Positions 60,598 through 64,000 of a stretch of 64,000 nt of DNA are shown one piece after another. The stretch's first letter is position 1, and each line of letters opens with the position of its first letter. The notes under the pieces were generated by a model. The model worked only from the letters and a program-made list of their open reading frames with translations, made no database searches and was not told where the DNA came from. The position numbers and the translations under genes were made by a program. Origin of the DNA: Dryas octopetala (taxonomy: Eukaryota; Streptophyta; Magnoliopsida; Rosales; Rosaceae); contig OY992834.1 of NCBI GenBank assembly GCA_963921425.1, positions 14,758,164 to 14,822,163 on the forward strand, read 5' to 3'.

Positions 60598-61464
60598 TAG
60601 GCCTCACCAAAAATCTCAAGGCCCGAAGTCCAATCTAACCCGAAATTTAGGCCGGCCCGAAAGTCCCTTGGGTTGGGCTTGGGCCATCTCCTTAAAGCCC
60701 ACGACCTGCCCAAAGCCCGATTCAAAACCCGTTTACACATGTATATATATCTTCAATAAAAAAAAATATAAGATTTTGGCTATGTTTTTATTCAAACATG
60801 AGACTTCACAGAACTAGCTTTAACTCTCAACCAACTAAGCTGACTAGTTTATTTGTCTAGTTTGTGACTCATAACATATTTAATAGGTTTTTAGTTTGTT
60901 TACTCTAATAAATTAAATTAGGTTTTATATAATTTATATAATGTATTAATAATTTAATATATAAGGAATCTTAAGTTTTGTATTAAATATTTAAATGGAA
61001 TATTTGGGGTTTGAATTGTTTTAAAAGTATTATTTGGGGTTTGGTGAGTGTTTGAGGTTTAGAGTTTTTATTACATATGTTTTATAAACATACGATGCAA
61101 TTGTGTTTCCAACGATCTGAACCATTTATTTTTTAACAGTCCAAGGTTTCAACGAGAAAGTTATTAGAATTATACTCTTCAAGTGTATTTATATGTAGAA
61201 GCTCACATCTCAATCGTGTTTTCAACAGTCCAAACCGTTCATGTTTTAGTTCCCCACTCAAAGATAATTCATAAAAAAAATTAACTCAATCGGAGATATA
61301 AAAAGTGAGGTAACGATAGTCGAATTAATGAACGATCATGGTTTAATAACTTTAATTATAGTTGTATTATAAAAGTTGTATATACACATGTACATTTATG
61401 TTTTATTATAGTTGTAATGTTGTATATAATTTTAAATGTTTATTATTTATGGTATTACACTATT
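60598..61464. mobile_element. Rearranged relative of the foldback element at 29754-31347
   Basis: It starts TAGGCCTCACCAAAAA, like TAGGGGTCACCAAAAA at 29754. The same subterminal GGCCC words and the same AACCAACTAAGCTGACTAGT block follow. From about 61085 the sequence is an inverted match to the central part of the 29754 element (GTTTTCAACAG, GTTCCCCACTCAAAGATAAT). No right-hand terminal repeat is present before 61465, where a different repeat begins. Confidence 0.7.
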
Positions 61465-62720
61465 AAAGTCCATTGATTTTAAGGTCCATTGACTTTAGGT
61501 ACCAAATTATAATGTTTTTTCATTTCAACTACTAAAACATTTATGTCATTTCACTTTAGGTACTAAATTTCAGTTTAGGTACCAACTTTAAAAAACATGG
61601 TTATATCGAACTGTGATTGTCTAACAGTTATACCTTTTTTATTGATTTATTATTTTTTCAATATTTGCAAGGCTTAAACTTTAATATTTAGTCTTTGGGT
61701 TATAGGACTTCATCCCCAAATCTAAATCAAAAGTATGAAATCCTTAAAAATTTTGATATTTTATGAATTTTAAATAGTCACAACTGTGACTGTTCGACAA
61801 TTACAACTGTAACTGTTCGACAGTCACAACTGTATAACAAACTGATTTATGACCTAATCCAAAATGTTTTACTCTAGGTTAGTACCTAAACTAAAAAAAA
61901 TTAGTGTCTTGCTGCTTTATTAAAAAACTATTGATATTTGTTATTTAATCCTAATTTTCTATTGATTTTAACTACTAAATTTCAATAACTTTTTAGTTTA
62001 GGTACCAAAAGTAAATAGTATTTTAGGTTAGGTACTAGTTGAAAAGCCAAACAAAATAAACAAGTAAAAGGTATTAAAATTTAAAAATATTACATCATAT
62101 GCCACTACAATAAAAAACAAAAAAAAAATATTACATTAATTTATACTATATTGTATTAAAAAAAAAAATCAATCCAGTCACAACTTAACTGTGACTGTCT
62201 TGGTAAATTGAAATAGACAACTCACACTACTATAATATGTATTATTTTGAGTAAAAGTATTGTTTTGACCTCTATTTATACTATATTGTAGTATAATTTC
62301 TATAAACAAAATTCAATCAAGTCACAACTTAACTGTGACAGCCTCTCAACTTAACTGTGACAGCCTCTCAACTTAACTGTGACTGTCGTTCAGTGACAAC
62401 TAAATTTGAAATTGTGAGTGTCGTACAGTCATAACTAAATGTGAATTTGGGACTACATTAGCAAATTTTCAAGATAATATAAAATCCTCAAGTGTAATTT
62501 TGTCAAAACCTTATAAATTTTAACTAACAACCATCATATCATATGTGGGCTAAAGGACACAAATGTCAAATGAAAAAAGCTCAAATCAAAAAGCCCAATA
62601 TATTTGTGACCTAATATAAAGAACTACATTTAAATTTAATAGTTCAATTGAAATATTATATGATCTTCATGCTATACTAAAAAATTATTGAAATTTGATA
62701 TTTAATCATAATTTTCTATA
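61465..62720. mobile_element. Two overlapping or nested copies of the 762-bp element family
   Basis: An AGGTCCATTGACTTTAGGTA start at about 61482 leads to an end near 61957 (ATTTAATCCTAATTTTCT). A second, fuller copy begins at about 61961 and matches 28300-29050 along its length to about 62710, flanked by TAATTTTCT on both sides (about 61951-61959 and 62709-62717). CAGTCACAACT-type words are abundant. No ORF is present. Confidence 0.7.
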
Positions 62721-64000
62721 ATTTAAATCTAAATTAAATTTGACAAAAAGAATTCCTAAATTATATTTGAAATAAAATATTATAATTGGACCCTTATTAA
62801 ATCTTGAATTAGAAAAAAAAAACAAAAAGAAAAAAAAAAAACAAAGGAAGAGAAAGAAAGAACAATACTTGCCTCCAACTCTTTCTCACAAAAATATGTC
62901 ATTTTTAGTTGTTTTATTCAATGTATATATGAATTAATTTGAAATAAAAAGACCCAAAAAGACGTGTTTTTGTGAGAGGAGCTTGAAGGAGCTCCTTCAA
63001 CCCCCTTTTGGAGGCAAGTACTGTTAAGAAGAAATACATAACATTGTGAGTGACGCTGTCAAACTTGGGGGAGAGTTTGAAGAAAAAATGATAAAAAGAT
63101 TGGATTGAATAACATTGTCCAAGTAATAGGAATAGTTGCTTATTAATTTATTATTAAGTTTTTTTTTTTTTTTCTGCTCGCATTGAAGAGGATATAATCC
63201 CACTTCCAAAGTGGATCTTGCTCTGCCTTTAGACGGTTTGCCTCAAAGACTTTATTATTGTACTTCTTATGGTCAAAATTTATGCATTATTCAAAGTAAA
63301 GGGTTTTCTACTTTTCTTCAATTGGGATTGTGTGGTATTCTTTGAAGCTTGCTAATCTTCTATTTACTAATATATATATATGTTCTGATTGCAATGGTTT
63401 TATTGGTTGGTGAACAGTAGGAGGTATAAATTAAGATCCTACTGACGTATAAAAATGATGTGCTATCAACCATGACTTCCAGATCCTAATTAAATAGAAA
63501 GTTGAGTTAGGTGAGATGCTTTTGAAGCTGCTATCCATCACTCGTGTGTCTTGTCCTTCTATATATAATTTTTCCTTCTAAGATTCTGCCACAAACCATC
63601 ATTTCTTGAGTTGGACGAGTTAACCACACTCCTATCGATCTAACACCTTTTTAAACTTAAGTTCCAAGCTTTGAACCAAAAGACTTCCCTATTCATTATG
63701 TATCTAGCTAATGTAATCATTTTAATGACCTTACAAGCACAAAGTTGCAAAGCTCTTCCCCTACCTTGATGGGCTAAAATTTGTGAACTCACTGTAAAAG
63801 TTCCCATTTACGTACTATTGCGTATTAGTCTCACATTAGTGGACTAATTTTTTTAAAAAGCTATGTACTTCTATTGGGCTTTTCTCACCTAATAGCTTAA
63901 GCGTTTATAATAGACATTTAATTATGAGAGCCACAGGTAAACCTCCCTTAACAGAAACTATACATAAGTAAGAACTCTTGTTCCTTCAAATAAGGGTGAT
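62721..64000. other. AT-rich intergenic DNA to the end of the window
   Basis: I find no gene. A-rich low complexity occurs at 62810-62870, and a small inverted match TTGCCTCCAA...TTTGGAGGCAAG at about 62869-63016 brackets a stretch with GGAGCTTGAAGGAGCTCC. Confidence 0.4.

Noticed and set aside
1..64000. CRISPR arrays, bacterial defence systems or biosynthetic clusters
   Set aside because: The sequence is plant nuclear DNA with spliced genes. No evenly spaced short repeats with unique spacers and no prokaryotic genes were seen.

Overview
The window is nuclear DNA from a flowering plant, most likely a woody eudicot and possibly Rosaceae. The lineage is an inference from the style of the proteins and repeats and was not tested. 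It is AT-rich, its genes have many GT-AG introns, (CT/GA)n microsatellites sit in 5' leaders, and mobile DNA is dense. All intron-exon structures below were assembled by hand from reading frames and splice signals.

Layout. 0-1.8 kb: a two-exon zf-GRF gene (minus strand) beside a minisatellite and a Mutator-like terminal sequence. 1.8-8 kb: repeats, including an 801-bp hAT deletion derivative and a 343-bp MITE, each with a perfect target-site duplication (TSD). 8.2-11.2 kb: an intact DUF3475/DUF668 gene (PSI-like, minus strand) with a probable 5'-UTR intron. 11.4-24.3 kb: gene-poor DNA with several TIR elements, a 216-bp near-perfect hairpin, three copies of a motif with a covarying stem, and a solo LTR. 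24.3-43.9 kb: a tandem cluster of GABA-transporter-like amino-acid permease genes. Copy A has seven exons and reads open. Copy B has the same seven exons, but exon 2 is split by a 4,273-bp hAT transposon with 8-bp TSDs and a nearly complete transposase gene. A third, short relic lies further upstream. 44.6-46.1 kb: a four-exon gene for a secreted X8-domain protein. 46.8-47.7 kb: a broken NAC-like C-terminal fragment with acidic repeats. 48.3-50.4 kb: three inverted-repeat elements. 50.7-57.4 kb: a seven-exon gene for a degenerate DEAD-box-like protein, with a 1,657-bp Mutator-like element in its fourth intron. 57.4-64 kb: no convincing genes, only repeats related to those at 28-31 kb.

No operon-like or biosynthetic cluster is present. 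The genes appear functionally unrelated apart from the tandem transporter copies. The main story is a duplicated transporter locus whose two copies have collected different insertions (hAT, Mutator-like, LTR fragment, foldback). Each copy therefore serves as an empty-site control for the other. The least explained signals are the covarying stem motif at 19.6-20.1 kb and the hairpin at 17.6 kb.
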